Shown piece by piece: positions 56,685 to 64,000 of a DNA stretch of 64,000 bases. The stretch lies in NCBI GenBank assembly GCA_963772825.1, contig CAVYYX010000014.1, positions 124,001 to 188,000 on the forward strand. Direction: 5' to 3'. A program made the translations under genes and the position numbers. Each line of letters begins with the position of its first letter. Within the stretch, counting starts at the first letter, position 1. The stretch comes from Desertimonas sp963772825 (GTDB taxonomy: Bacteria > Actinomycetota > Acidimicrobiia > Acidimicrobiales > Ilumatobacteraceae). Below the pieces are notes generated by a model. It worked only from the letters and a program-made list of their open reading frames with translations. It ran no database searches and was not told the DNA's origin.

Positions 56685-57863
56685 TCATTCCCGTTCCGGC
56701 GTTGCGACAATCGTCCCCGTCGCCTCACCGAAGCCGACGCGCGGGCGATCGTCGCCGCCGCACCAGCCCCGCAACGTCACCGTGTCGTCGTCCTCGAGGA
56801 ACGTGCGCGTCGAGCCGTCGGCCAGCGTCAGCGGCTCGGCGCCGCGCCACGTCAACTCGATGAGGCTGCCCCGCTCGCCCGCCGTCGGCCCGCTCGCCGT
56901 GCCCGACGCGAACATGTCGCCGGCACCCGCGGGCGCGCCGTTGACCGTGAGATGGGCGAGCTGCTGGGCGAACGTCCAGTACATCTGCTTGAAGTTGGTC
57001 GCTGCGATCTGCTCACCGTTGAGCTCGACGGCGAGGTTGAGATCGAGACCCCACGGCAGAGCGGCGCGCAGGTACGGATCGGGCGCAGGATCCTGCACCG
57101 GTGGCTCGACGAGGAACGGCCGCAGCGCATCGAAGGTCACGACCCACGGCGAGATCGTCGTGGCGAAGCTCTTCGCCAGATGCGGTCCGAGCGGCTGGTT
57201 CTCGAACGCCTGGACGTCGCGGGCCGACCAATCGTTGACGAGCACGACGCCGAAGACGTGGCGGTCAGCGTGGTCCGGCTCGATGCGAGACGCCGGGGGG
57301 CCGCCGACCAGGAAGCCGACTTCCAGCTCGATGTCGAGCGCTCGTGTCGGTGCCAGCTTGGCCGGGCCGTCGCCGTCGGGGATCAGCCCTTCGGGGCGCA
57401 CGACCGGCGTCCCGCTCGGGACCACCGTGCGGGCGCGGCCGTGGTAGGCGACGGGCAGTTGGCGCCAGTTTGGGAGCAGCGCCTCGCCGTCCGGGCGCAT
57501 CATCCGACCCATGTTCGTGGCGTGGTGGATCGACGAGTAGAAGTCGATGTAGTCGACGAGGTCGACCGGCATCAACACGAACACGTCGCCGATCGGCACG
57601 AGCACGTCAGGACGCTCCGGGCCGATGAGCAGCTCGGCGACTCGGCTGCGCAGTGCCCCACCGCGCCCGCTGGCCATCAGCAGGTTGAGCGACGGCCGAG
57701 CCGTCAGATCGAGGTCGATCCCGGCGACGACGAGGTCGACGACGTGATCGCCGATCCGCACGCCGACACGCGGCTCCTCGTCGGGTGGCCGGAAGATCCC
57801 GAAGGGCAGGTTCTCCAGCGGGAAGTCCGAGCCCTCCGGCACCGGCGCCCAGGTCTCGCTCAT
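56685..57863 (-). CDS. fahA: Fumarylacetoacetase
   Basis: 392 residues from ATG 57863. Metal ligands are visible in VDYIDFYSS (Asp), LDIELEVGFLVG (two Glu) and VLVNDWSARDVQ (Asp). QMYWTFAQQLAHLTVNGAPAGAGDMFASGTASGP is a family signature. It splits fumarylacetoacetate into fumarate and acetoacetate. No maleylacetoacetate isomerase of the usual type is seen, although the DinB-like protein upstream could be a thiol-dependent isomerase. Confidence 0.95.
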   Translation of the reverse strand: MSETWAPVPEGSDFPLENLPFGIFRPPDEEPRVGVRIGDHVVDLVVAGIDLDLTARPSLNLLMASGRGGALRSRVAELLIGPERPDVLVPIGDVFVLMPVDLVDYIDFYSSIHHATNMGRMMRPDGEALLPNWRQLPVAYHGRARTVVPSGTPVVRPEGLIPDGDGPAKLAPTRALDIELEVGFLVGGPPASRIEPDHADRHVFGVVLVNDWSARDVQAFENQPLGPHLAKSFATTISPWVVTFDALRPFLVEPPVQDPAPDPYLRAALPWGLDLNLAVELNGEQIAATNFKQMYWTFAQQLAHLTVNGAPAGAGDMFASGTASGPTAGERGSLIELTWRGAEPLTLADGSTRTFLEDDDTVTLRGWCGGDDRPRVGFGEATGTIVATPERE

Positions 57864-57881
57864 CGGCGACCGGCCCCCATC

Positions 57882-57938
57882 GGAGTGTTTGCTGCGGGGG
57901 AATCCGACACGTAGCACTCCATCGGCAGCAAACACTCC
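57882..57938. repeat. Long-loop hairpin upstream of fahA
   Basis: GGAGTGTTTGCTGC (57882-57895) and GCAGCAAACACTCC (57925-57938) form a perfect 14-bp stem. The 29-base loop holds a further CACTCC that can pair alternatively with GGAGTG. It lies 19 bases before the fahA start on that strand, so alternative structures could control fahA. Confidence 0.65.
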
Positions 57939-57948
57939 AACGAGGGGC

Positions 57949-58442
57949 TCATGGCGCGGCCGTCGTGAGGTCGAGCTGGTCGGCGTGCTCCTCGTAGTGG
58001 CCGACGTGGAAGTGGCGGAGCTGGGCGTCGAGGTCCATCACCCCGAGTGTCTCATGCCGGCCGGTCCGCGCCCAGTCTTCGTCGGTCATCCCCGCCAGCA
58101 GCGTGGCGAGGCGATCGGCGGAGCGCCGGATCGTTGCGAGGTGCTCGGCCGGTGCCGTGCGCCGACCCGCCTCGATGGCGGCGATGCGGATGGCGTCGCG
58201 CCGCGTGCGGCCGAACGGCGTCGGCTCGTCGCCCGGGGCGTCGAGCAGGGCGGTCAGCTCGGCGAGCCAGTAGTCACCGAACTCGGCGACGTGCGCCCAG
58301 ACCTGCGTGTGATCCCACGTCTCGTCCTCTCCTGGAACCGGGTCGGTGCGCCCAGGATGATCGGCGGCGAGGTGGGCGGCGAAGCGGCCGATCGCGGTGT
58401 CCAGGCGGTCGAGCCAGTCGGCGGCGGCGACGGCGTTGGCTC
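57949..58442 (-). CDS. DinB-like/mycothiol-dependent maleylpyruvate isomerase-type protein (5' end unclear)
   Basis: About 165 residues end at the TGA at 57949-57951. ADWLDRLDTAIGRFAAHLAAD, WDHTQVWAHVAEFGDYW and LRHFHVGHYEEHADQL are the four-helix DinB pattern, with His ligands for a metal. No start codon is present in frame between a stop upstream and the first conserved residues, so an indel at the junction with the aminotransferase gene (about 58440-58470) is likely. Members use mycothiol or bacillithiol. It may isomerise maleylacetoacetate in this pathway. Confidence 0.65.
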
Positions 58443-59561
58443 CCGGTCGCCGTCCCCCAGTCGGCGGTCAGCGCCGGTTCGGCGACCACCGCGTCGTCGA
58501 GGGCGTGCGAGGAAGCGATCGTTGTCCTCCGGCTGGCCGACGGTGACGCGGACGCCGACGTCCGAGCGGCCGGGTCGACGACGCCGCGCCGCTCCAGGGC
58601 GACGGCCGAGCTCTGCCGAGGCGTCGCCGGCCGGCAGCCACCAGAAGTTGGCCTCACTCGCCGGCACGCCCAAGCCCCGACGGCGCAGCGCCTGGGCGAC
58701 GCGAGTCCGCTCGGCGATCAGCTCGGCGCAGCGCCGAGCGACCTCGGCGTGCTCGTCGAGGGCGGCGAGCCCGGCGGCCTGCGCCGCGGCGTTGACCCCG
58801 AAGGGAATCGCGCAGGCGTTGACGGCGTCGACGACGGCCGGGTCGGCGACGAGGAACCCGACGCGCAGGCCGGCCAGCCCGTAGGCCTTCGAGAGGGTCC
58901 GCAGCACGGCGACGTTGGGGCGGTCGCCGAACAGCTCGATCGCATCGGGGACGTCTGCGCCGGTGACGAACTCGCGGTAGGCCTCATCGATCACGACGAG
59001 GCAGTCGGCCGGCGCAGAATCGACGATGCGCGTGAGGTCGGCGGTGCGCAGCGCCGTCGACGTCGGGTTGTTCGGGTTGGCGATCAGCACGACGCGGGTG
59101 CGCTCGGAGACCGCCGCGACGACCGCCTCGGCATCGAACGCTTGGCGCCTGAGCGGCACGGTCGACTCGCTGCCGCCGGCGAGTCGGGTGAACTGCGGGT
59201 AGGCGATGAAGCTCGGCCACGGGTAGACGACCTCGTCGCCGTGATCGACGTAGGCGAGGGCGAGCTGTTCGAGCAGGCCGACGGAGCCTGGGCCGGCGGC
59301 GACGCGTTCCGGTTCGACGCCGACGTGCCCGGCGAACCGGATGCGGAGGGACTCGGCGGTGTGGTCGGGATAGCGGTTGACGTCCCGCACGGCGGCTGCC
59401 ACCGCTTCGGCGACACCGGGGAGCGGACCATACGGCGTCTCGTTGGACGCCAGCTTGATCGCCGACGCCAAGCCGTGCTCGGCCATCGCCGCCGCGGATG
59501 ACCGACCCGGCTGATAGCGCGGCAGCTCGGCGAGCCGACCTACCGGCGCTGGCGGCTTCAC
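58443..59561 (-). CDS. HisC-type aminotransferase, probable aromatic (tyrosine) aminotransferase, 3' end frame broken
   Basis: GTG 59561. LASNETPYGPLPGVAEAVAAAV, ANPNNPTSTAL, VVIDEAYREFV and the PLP Lys in TLSKAYGLAGLRVGFL define the family. The frame breaks near 58610; the continuation VGVRVTVGQPEDNDRFL lies in another frame and the natural stop is not seen. It starts 3 bp after the HPPD stop, so it is part of the tyrosine operon. It most likely makes 4-hydroxyphenylpyruvate from tyrosine rather than acting in histidine synthesis. Confidence 0.82.
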
Positions 59562-59564
59562 GGC

Positions 59565-60702
59565 CTACAGATTGCCGCGCGCCGCCTGGTCGCGCTCGAT
59601 CGCCTCGAACAGCGCCTTGAAGTTGCCCTCCCCGAATCCCTTGGCACCGTGGCGCTCGATGATCTCGATGAACACGGCGGGGCGGTCGGTGATCGTCTCC
59701 GTGAAGATCTGCAGCAGGTATCCGTCGTGGTCCTTGTCGGCGAGGATGTTGAGCCGCTCGAGCTCGTCCCACGGCAGGTCGAACTCGGCGAGGCGCGACC
59801 TTCGCCTCGTCGTAGTAGGCGTCCGGCACGGTCATGAACCGCACGCCGCGGTCGCGCATCGCCTGCACGGCACCGACGATGTTGTCGGTGCGCAGGGCGA
59901 TGTGCTGCACGCCCGGCCCGTCGTAGTGCTCGATGTACTCCTGGATCTGGCTCTTCTTGCGGCCCTCGGCCGGCTCGTTGATCGGCATCACGATCTTGCT
60001 GCCGTCCCACACGACGGTCGACATCAACGCCGAGTACTCGGTGCGGATCTGCTCGTCGTCGAAGTGCATGAGCTGGGCGAAGCCCATCACGTCGGAGTAG
60101 AAGTCGACCCACGCGTCGAGCTCGCCACGGGCGACGTTGCCGACGACGTGGTCGATGGCGACGAGGCCAACGTCGGGGCCAACGTTGGGGTTGGGGAGTT
60201 TGTCGTTGGTGTACCCGGGCTCGAGGGTGGTGCCGCGGTAACGCAAGCGGTTGACGAACGTGTGCACCGTCTCGCCATAGGCGGCGACCTGGGCGAGCTC
60301 GAGGTCGCCGTGCTCGTCGTGCTCGACCCACGGCTCGCGCACGCTGCGGGCGCCACGAGCGAGGGCGGCCGCGTAGGTGGCAGCGGCGTCGTCGACGAGC
60401 CAGGCGAGGTCGTGGACCCCGTCTCCGTGGCGGCGCACGTGATCGGCGATCGGCGAGTCGGCCTGCAACGCCCCCGACACGACCCAGCGGATGTCGCCCT
60501 GTTCGAGGACGTAGCTGGCCTTGTCGCGCCGTCCAGTCTCCGGGCCGGCATAGCCGGTGCAGCGGAACCCGAAGTGCGACATCAGGAAGCCGGCGGTGGT
60601 GCGAGCGTTGCCGACCCAGAACTCGATGCAGTCCCAACCGAGGAGATGGCGGGCCGGTGTGTCCCGGCCGGCAGGCGTGACGGTGGTGTCGGTGGCGCTC
60701 AT
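59565..60702 (-). CDS. hppD: 4-Hydroxyphenylpyruvate dioxygenase (one-base frameshift)
   Basis: About 378 residues when restored. Two VOC halves are present. Iron ligands are His in IDHVVGNV, His in VQHIALRTDN and Glu in FIEIIERHG. GFGEGNFKALFEAIE is the C-terminal signature. The frame is lost near 59801-59805: DAYYDEAK should continue as RLAEFDLPWDELERLNIL. The length is 3n+1, which fits one inserted G. ATG 60702. It makes homogentisate from 4-hydroxyphenylpyruvate. It is divergent from the Lrp/AsnC gene. Confidence 0.93.
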
Positions 60703-60752
60703 CCGCGAAGCAAACCCGACGACGACCGGTGTGGTCAACATCGCTCACGTTT

Positions 60753-60792
60753 GCTGAGCACTCTGTCGATGCAGTGACGAACTAGCTGAGCA
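60753..60792. promoter_or_regulatory. Direct repeats GCTGAGCA, probable Lrp/AsnC operator
   Basis: GCTGAGCA occurs at 60753-60760 and 60785-60792, 32 bases apart (about three helical turns), in the divergent promoter of hppD and the Lrp/AsnC gene. The second copy is flanked by AACT and AGTT. Lrp-type octamers bind such phased sites. Confidence 0.55.
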
Positions 60793-60810
60793 GTTTGTAG
60801 CCTTCGGAGC

Positions 60811-61263
60811 GTGGAATCACTGGTTGCGTCGCTCGGTGAGTTGACCCGCCCGAACGTCCTCGAACTGTCTCGACGGCTCGGCGTCGCCCGCAACACGGTG
60901 CAGGCCCGCCTCGACCGACTGCAGGACTCCGGGGTGATCGTGGGCTGGGGTCCGGTCGTCGATCTCAAGGCGATGGGCTACGACGTGCTGGCATTCGTGA
61001 CGTTGGAGATCGCCCAGGGTCAGGAGCAGGCCGCCCTCGCCGAGCTGGTGGCGATTCCCGAGGTGCTGGAGATCCACAAGACGACCGGCCCCGGCGACCT
61101 GATCTGCCGGGTCATCGCCCGCACCAACGAACACCTACACGTCGTGCTCGAGCAGGTGCTCGCCGCGCCCGGGGTGCAGCGGACCACGTCGAGCCTCGCC
61201 CTCAACTCACCGAAGCTGCGCGTCCATCCCGACGCTGCGTCCGTGGACCAGCTTCCACCGTGA
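60811..61263 (+). CDS. Lrp/AsnC-family transcriptional regulator
   Basis: 150 residues with GTG start. The N-terminal HTH is ELTRPNVLELSRRLGVARNTVQARLDRLQDSGVI. The C-terminal RAM domain has AFVTLEIAQGQ, VLEIHKTTGPGDLICRVIA and VQRTTSSLALNSP. Divergence from hppD suggests it senses tyrosine or a pathway intermediate and controls the catabolic operon. It overlaps the next gene (GTGA, 61260-61263). Confidence 0.92.
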   Translation: MESLVASLGELTRPNVLELSRRLGVARNTVQARLDRLQDSGVIVGWGPVVDLKAMGYDVLAFVTLEIAQGQEQAALAELVAIPEVLEIHKTTGPGDLICRVIARTNEHLHVVLEQVLAAPGVQRTTSSLALNSPKLRVHPDAASVDQLPP

Positions 61264-61799
61264 CTCCGGCAGAGCGCGTCGACGAGGCATGTGCGCGCTG
61301 GGGTGAGGGCGATGTGGTCCGCAACTGTGCGGCGCTCCTCGGCCTTCGAGCCGGCGTCGCACCGAGCGGTGCGGCGCTGGAGCTGGCGATGGTCCTCGGC
61401 GCGCTCACCGATCGACGATGGTTGGCGAGCGGCAAGCCGCCGGGCAATTCCTACTGGGCGCGGGTGTGGGCGGCTCGGGCGCTGCGCTACGTGTGGGCGG
61501 AGTCGGCGGCGCCAGCCGTCGTAGCGGCTCTCGGAGACGAGCATTGGCGGGTGCGGGAGATGGCCGCCAAGGTCGTCGGTGATCGAGAACTCGGCGAGGC
61601 GGCCGAGCGCCTGGTGGGTCTGCTGGACGACGGCACGCCGCGCGTGCGCGCCGCCGCCGTTCGGGCCCTCGGTCAGATCGGCGAGGGAGAGCACGGTGCG
61701 GCCATCAAGGCGCTGGCATCCGATCCCGACCCGACGGTCGCGGCTGCGGCGCGGTCAGCCGTCGCCGCGCTCTCGCAGCGTCTCGACCGGCGACTCTGA
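61260..61799 (+). CDS. HEAT-repeat protein
   Basis: 179 residues. At least three helical repeats are visible: WAARALRYVWAESAAPAVVAALGDEHW, VREMAAKVVGDRELGEAAERLVGLLDDGTPRVR, and AAVRALGQIGEGEHGAAIKALASDPDP. Such repeats mediate protein binding, and no enzyme motif is present. GTG overlaps the regulator stop, so they are co-expressed. Confidence 0.8.
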   Translation: MTPAERVDEACARWGEGDVVRNCAALLGLRAGVAPSGAALELAMVLGALTDRRWLASGKPPGNSYWARVWAARALRYVWAESAAPAVVAALGDEHWRVREMAAKVVGDRELGEAAERLVGLLDDGTPRVRAAAVRALGQIGEGEHGAAIKALASDPDPTVAAAARSAVAALSQRLDRRL

Positions 61800-61802
61800 A
61801 GC

Positions 61803-61881
61803 CCTTCTGGGGAAGATCCGAGTCAGGGTCTGACGCGAATCTTCCCCAGAAGGCGGATTGGCACGGATCTTCCCCAGAAGG
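61803..61881. repeat. Palindromic repeat, family B (copy 2)
   Basis: CCTTCTGGGGAAGAT (61803-61817) and ATCTTCCCCAGAAGG (61839-61853) are perfect inverted copies. A third copy of the right arm lies at 61867-61881. It sits between the convergent HEAT-repeat and VOC genes and shares its core with 43004-43078. A terminator role is likely here. Confidence 0.85.
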
Positions 61882-61884
61882 GGG

Positions 61885-62301
61885 TCAGCGGGCGAACACG
61901 GCCGCGTCGTCGGCGAAGGCCTTGAACTCGAGGGCGTTGCCTGCCGGGTCACGGAAGAACATCGTCCACTGCTCCCCCCGCAGTCCCTCGAAACGGAGGT
62001 ACGGCTCGATCGCGAACTTGACGCCGGCGGCGCGTACCCGCTCGGCCAGTTCGTGGAACGAGTCGACGTCGAGGAGCACCCCGAAGTGCGGCACCGGCAC
62101 GTCGTGGCCGTCGACCGGGTTGGCCGCGGAGTCGCCCGCCCCGTCGGCGAGGTGGGTCACGAGTTGGTGGCCGTAGAGGTCCCAGTCGACCCACGTGTCG
62201 GCTTCCCGCCCTTGCGGGCACTGCAGGACTCCGCCGTAGAACCGGCGGGCAGCCTCGAGGTCGTCGACCGGAACGGCGAGGTGGAAGCGGGGATGTCCCA
62301 T
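61885..62301 (-). CDS. VOC-superfamily (glyoxalase/bleomycin-resistance-like) protein
   Basis: 138 residues. Metal-site residues lie in FHLAVPVDDLEAARRFYGGVL (His), PHFGVLLDVDSFHELAERV (His) and FRDPAGNALEFKAF (Glu). The single-module length fits lyase or dioxygenase-like members. The substrate is unknown. It is 16 bp beyond the end of the ABC-2 permease gene and probably shares its transcript. Confidence 0.87.
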   Translation of the reverse strand: MGHPRFHLAVPVDDLEAARRFYGGVLQCPQGREADTWVDWDLYGHQLVTHLADGAGDSAANPVDGHDVPVPHFGVLLDVDSFHELAERVRAAGVKFAIEPYLRFEGLRGEQWTMFFRDPAGNALEFKAFADDAAVFAR

Positions 62302-62317
62302 CCCGCCGACGTTACGG

Positions 62318-63205
62318 CTACTTCTTGATCGAGCGGTCGTAGGAGCGCACGGCGAGCGGGGCGCAGATGGCGACGATGGCGATCGCCCAGAGCAGCGTGT
62401 ACAGCGCCGGGTGCTCGATCGACCAGGCCTGACCGGGACCCTGGTCGGCGACCGGGTTGCCGAACTGGATGCGCACGGCGTTGGCGAGCGTCGTGACCGG
62501 GTTCCACTCGGCGACCGTCTGCAGCACGCCGGGCATCGTGTCCTCGTACTCGCCCTGCTCGTTGACCCGGGTCAGCGGGACGAACGTGCTCGCCGCGAAC
62601 GTCAACGGGAAGAGCACCGCGAAGGCGATCCCCGTCACCCCCTCGGGGGTCTTGACGAGGCTTCCGAACAGCACCCCGACCCAGATCATCGCGAAGGCGA
62701 AGGCGATCAAAAGGAGGTAGCCGCCGGCGGCATCGAGCACGCCGCCGCGGATCCGCCACCCGACGAGCAGCCCGCACAGCGACATGATCACGAGCGGCAG
62801 CAGCGACTTGATCATGTTGGCGATGGCATGGCCGCCGAGCACGGCGCCCTTGGCGATCGGCAACGAGCGGAAGCGGTCGACGGCGTTGTTCTTGCGATCG
62901 TTGGTGAGGGCGAGGGCGACGCCGAAGCACGTGAACACGATCGTCTGGGCGAAGATGCCGCCCATCAGGTACTCGCGGTAGTTGCCCCCCGGGATGGGGA
63001 TCGCCCCGCCGAACACGTAGGCGAACAGCAAGACGAACATGATCGGGTTGATCGTGGCGTCGCTGAGCTGTTCCGGCTGGCGCTTCATGTGCGTGAGGCC
63101 ACGGCGGGCGATCACCCAAGCGTCGTGGAACACCCCACGCGACGAGTGCACCTCGGGCGTGGCAGCGGGGGCGATGACCCCGAGGTCGATGGTTGCGGTA
63201 GTCAC
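62318..63205 (-). CDS. ABC-2 type exporter permease (DrrB-like)
   Basis: 295 residues with about six membrane helices. MKRQPEQLSDATINPIMFVLLFAYVFGGAI and AVDRFRSLPIAKGAVLGGHAIANM are typical of DrrB proteins. GTG 63205 overlaps the ATPase stop (GTGA). It forms an exporter with the gene at 63202. Confidence 0.92.
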   Translation of the reverse strand: MTTATIDLGVIAPAATPEVHSSRGVFHDAWVIARRGLTHMKRQPEQLSDATINPIMFVLLFAYVFGGAIPIPGGNYREYLMGGIFAQTIVFTCFGVALALTNDRKNNAVDRFRSLPIAKGAVLGGHAIANMIKSLLPLVIMSLCGLLVGWRIRGGVLDAAGGYLLLIAFAFAMIWVGVLFGSLVKTPEGVTGIAFAVLFPLTFAASTFVPLTRVNEQGEYEDTMPGVLQTVAEWNPVTTLANAVRIQFGNPVADQGPGQAWSIEHPALYTLLWAIAIVAICAPLAVRSYDRSIKK

Positions 63206-64000
63206 TTCTGGGCCTCCTCGTTCTGCTCGGCGTCGTCGTGACGGACCTCGCCCGTGAGCTTGAGGAACACGTCGTCGAGCGTCGGTTGGCGGATGCTGAG
63301 GTCCTCGATGGCGATCCCGGCATCGCGCAGGCTTGTCGCCACGGCGACGAGGGCGTCGACACCGCCGGTCGTGGGAGCGGTGATCGAGCGGGCCTCGGCG
63401 TCGGCGACCGGCTCTGCGCCGGTCACCCCGCCGAGGATCGCCACCGCTTCGTCGAACCGGTCGGCGGCTGCGACGACGGCATAGAGGTGGTCGCCGCCGA
63501 CCTCCCGCTTGAGCGAGCGGGAGTTGCCGCGAGCGATGACCCGGCCACGGTCGATGACGATGATGTCGTCGGCGAGGCGCTCGGCCTCGTCGAGGTACTG
63601 CGTGGTGAGGAGCAGCGTGGTGCCGCTGTCGACGAGCGTGTCGAGAACCTCCCACAGCTCGGTGCGTGCCCGCGGGTCGAGCCCTGTCGTCGGCTCGTCG
63701 AGGAACAGCACCTGGGGGCGGGCGACGAGCGTGGCGGCGAGGTCGAGCCGGCGGCGCATCCCGCCCGAGTACCCCGACACCACTCGATCGGCCGCTTCGG
63801 TGAGCGAGAACTGCTCGAGCAGCTCGACGGCCCGGGCGCCGGCGTCCTTGCGGCGGAGCTGGTGCAGCTCACCGAGCATCACGAGGTTCTCCCGCCCGGT
63901 GAGCAGCGGATCGACGGTGGCGTCCTGGGCGGCGAGGCCGATCCGCCGGCGCACTTCGCTGCCCTCGGTAGCGACGTCGAAACCCGCGACGTTCGCCGTG
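63202..64000 (-). CDS. ABC-2 exporter ATP-binding protein (DrrA-like), 5' end outside the window
   Basis: At least 266 codons are visible. The Walker A part lies beyond the window edge. IGLAAQDATVDPLLTGRENL contains the Q-loop region. The signature is YSGGMRRRLDLAATL, Walker B is VLFLDEPTTGLDP, and TTQYLDEAERLAD is the switch region. The C-terminal domain ends with QPTLDDVFLKLTG, as in DrrA. It is more similar in layout to the 28308 ATPase than to the sugar importer ATPase. Confidence 0.93.
   Translation of the reverse strand, partial: TANVAGFDVATEGSEVRRRIGLAAQDATVDPLLTGRENLVMLGELHQLRRKDAGARAVELLEQFSLTEAADRVVSGYSGGMRRRLDLAATLVARPQVLFLDEPTTGLDPRARTELWEVLDTLVDSGTTLLLTTQYLDEAERLADDIIVIDRGRVIARGNSRSLKREVGGDHLYAVVAAADRFDEAVAILGGVTGAEPVADAEARSITAPTTGGVDALVAVATSLRDAGIAIEDLSIRQPTLDDVFLKLTGEVRHDDAEQNEEAQK

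Overview
This is a high-GC (roughly two-thirds G+C) actinobacterial chromosome segment. The gene content points to the class Acidimicrobiia, an Ilumatobacter-like marine or aquatic lineage. The reasons are GTG and ATG starts with many ATGA/GTGA overlaps, Rieske oxygenases next to SnoaL-like proteins, DUF35/thiolase pairs, Thr-rich surface proteins with wall-sorting tails, and Asp-rich lipoproteins. The lineage is an inference from gene content; no rRNA or tRNA gene was found.

Layout. (1) 1-5.5 kb: a Rieske oxygenase, three SnoaL-like proteins, an MDR-type reductase and two divergent TetR regulators. (2) 5.5-9.5 kb: a divergent sugar-type ABC importer (binding protein on the minus strand, ATPase and permease on the plus strand). 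(3) 9.5-16.1 kb: a tightly packed plus-strand catabolic operon of DUF35 protein, thiolase-like enzyme, acyl-CoA ligase, PEP-utilising protein and KstD-like flavoprotein. It ends in a 191-bp tandem duplication. (4) 16.5-21.6 kb: an SDR and a second Rieske oxygenase, divergent from a TetR gene and a PPDK-like protein that lacks its ATP-grasp domain. (5) 21.7-33.3 kb: a secreted TAP-type hydrolase, an ABC exporter, an LEA-like repeat protein, msrA, an ABC-2 exporter (one ATPase, two permeases), small lipoproteins, an aminotransferase and a nucleotidase-like protein. (6) 33.3-38.3 kb: mutA-mutB-meaB, the B12-dependent methylmalonyl-CoA mutase operon. (7) 38.3-43.8 kb: an orphan NuoF-like protein, an HTTM protein and its partner, a toroid-fold protein, a MarC-like protein and a dienelactone hydrolase. 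(8) 43.8-55.2 kb: two giant surface-protein genes sharing a roughly 200-residue module, separated by a DegT aminotransferase remnant and a tyrosine-phosphatase gene. (9) 55.5-61.8 kb: a complete tyrosine-degradation cluster (aminotransferase, HPPD, homogentisate dioxygenase, fumarylacetoacetase) with a divergent Lrp/AsnC regulator. (10) 61.9-64 kb: a VOC protein and a second ABC-2 exporter running off the window.

How it works together. Aromatic or steroid-like substrates appear to be opened by the Rieske enzymes and activated and shortened by the ligase, thiolase and flavoprotein set. Tyrosine goes to fumarate and acetoacetate, and propionyl units enter the TCA cycle through methylmalonyl-CoA mutase.

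Two cross-cutting observations matter. First, at least seven loci have reading frames broken by small indels, and in four clean cases the gene length is exactly 3n+1. That pattern suggests uncorrected one-base insertions in the assembly rather than gene decay, although real decay cannot be excluded. Second, at least four families of short palindromic or dispersed repeats recur in intergenic positions.
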